Shown here: positions 39,604 to 40,108 of the stretch, one piece after another
Position numbering within the stretch: position 1 is the stretch's first letter
Layout: each line of letters starts with the position of its first letter
Source: Ruminococcus sp.
GTDB lineage: Bacteria; Bacillota; Clostridia; Oscillospirales; Ruminococcaceae
Direction: 5' to 3'
Length of the DNA: 40,108 nucleotides
Assembly (NCBI GenBank): GCA_017620025.1
Contig: JAFZRF010000037.1
Span: 1-40,108 of the forward strand
Made by a program: the position numbers and the translations under genes
Notes under the pieces: generated by a model
Told to the model about the DNA's origin: nothing
Database searches by the model: none
What the model saw: the letters and a program-made list of their open reading frames with translations, nothing else

Positions 39604-40108
39604 TTACTTGTAGTTCTTGAGCCTTACAGAAAGAACGGGACAGTCAGACTGCTTTATCAGTCCTGCGTCTATCTTCTGGATAGCGATAGCATCGTCGCCT
39701 GTGATACCCTTTCCGGCATCCACAAGGTCAGCGTTGGCTTTTCCCTGATCGGTCAGAGCGTATTTCGTCTGGTTGCTGATATACTGAAGAACTGCAACCG
39801 CATCAGAAACAGTTACCTTGTTATCCTCGTTTGCATCGCCCCACAAGGCTGTCTCAGGTCGTTCACCGGTCGTCGTTGTCTCAACAGTAGTAGGCTCCGG
39901 AGTCGGCTTTGTGCCGAAAGTATCATCCATGTATGAAGCTACCCATGCAAGCGGAGCATTCCACTGGAGAGATACTTCATTTACAGAAAATGCCTCTGCA
40001 GAATCAACGTAGCACTTCTGGCTTGCGACTCTGCCGCGCTTGAAGCCCGCACCGCGTATATACTTATCATACATACCTGCAGCCGGACCGCCGGAGAGAA
40101 CACCGGCA
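39604..40108 (-). CDS. C-terminus of a GH9-like cellulase with dockerin (start beyond window)
   Basis: The frame is open to base 40108, so only the last 167 residues are present. The first part (GVLSGGPAAG, then YVDSAEAFSVNEVSLQWNAP and LAWVASYMDD) matches the end of the family 9 glycoside hydrolase domain, where the Glu of NEV is the catalytic acid. A short Pro/Thr linker follows, then a type I dockerin (WGDANEDNKVTVSDAVAVLQ and GKGITGDDAIAIQKIDAGL). GH9 enzymes cut beta-1,4-glucan and are major cellulosome components. The dockerin is close to that of the 13663 metalloprotease, so both probably bind the same cohesin class. Confidence 0.85.
   Translation of the reverse strand, partial: AGVLSGGPAAGMYDKYIRGAGFKRGRVASQKCYVDSAEAFSVNEVSLQWNAPLAWVASYMDDTFGTKPTPEPTTVETTTTGERPETALWGDANEDNKVTVSDAVAVLQYISNQTKYALTDQGKANADLVDAGKGITGDDAIAIQKIDAGLIKQSDCPVLSVRLKNYK

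Overview
The window looks like a chromosome segment of a fibre-degrading Ruminococcus-type gut or rumen Firmicute. The reasons are four proteins with C-terminal type I dockerins (one ends a GH9-like cellulase), BspA-like leucine-rich-repeat proteins, an LPQTG-anchored subtilase, AAGGAGG-type ribosome binding sites, and many TTGACA/TATAAT promoters. No rRNA, tRNA, CRISPR array, transposase or phage gene was seen.

Layout. 1-3.25 kb (minus): a partial secreted LRR protein, then an ECF sigma factor with a membrane anti-sigma-like protein. 3.45-8.52 kb (plus): the most unusual region. A C39-peptidase ABC exporter (PCAT) is followed by ten tandem genes for 49-52 residue peptides, most too short for ordinary gene calling. 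Each has a 15-residue double-glycine leader and a 34-37 residue basic core that follows the eukaryotic-type C2H2 zinc-finger pattern ([YW]-x-C-x2-C-x12-H, with a further His usually 3-5 residues later). The exporter carries a His/Asp/Glu/Cys-rich insert between TM1 and TM2, predicted to face outside. Three 11-bp repeats at exact 21-bp phasing sit just upstream of its promoter, and an intrinsic terminator closes the array. I read this as a secreted family of metal-binding zinc-finger-like peptides with a dedicated, metal-handling exporter. I do not recognise it as a described system.

8.57-10.86 kb (minus): a three-gene operon of membrane proteins and a DUF6765-like protein. 10.99-13.06 kb (minus): secreted LRR plus transglutaminase-like protein. 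13.66-15.79 kb: dockerin-bearing HExxH metalloprotease. 16.08-21.28 kb: an OmpR-type regulator, a histidine kinase, and a MacB-like ABC ATPase and FtsX-type permease. The ABC genes sit behind a promoter nested in a terminator and preceded by 11-bp repeats. 21.6-24.6 kb: a thioredoxin-like/LRR/dockerin protein and a 34-residue acidic peptide. 24.63-27.30 kb (minus): a multi-domain HEFGH metalloprotease with hexapeptide repeats and a dockerin. 27.78-33.66 kb: a large LPQTG subtilase and a DUF1963-like protein. 33.82-39.54 kb: a TetR repressor divergent from an MMPL transporter and a secreted xxxLxxG-repeat protein, with three operator palindromes between them. 39.6 kb to the end (minus): the C-terminus of a GH9-dockerin enzyme.

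Taken together, the window holds extracellular machinery (cellulosomal enzymes, proteases, surface adhesins) interleaved with export, sensing and envelope-defence modules. The peptide array is the strongest candidate for a new biological system.
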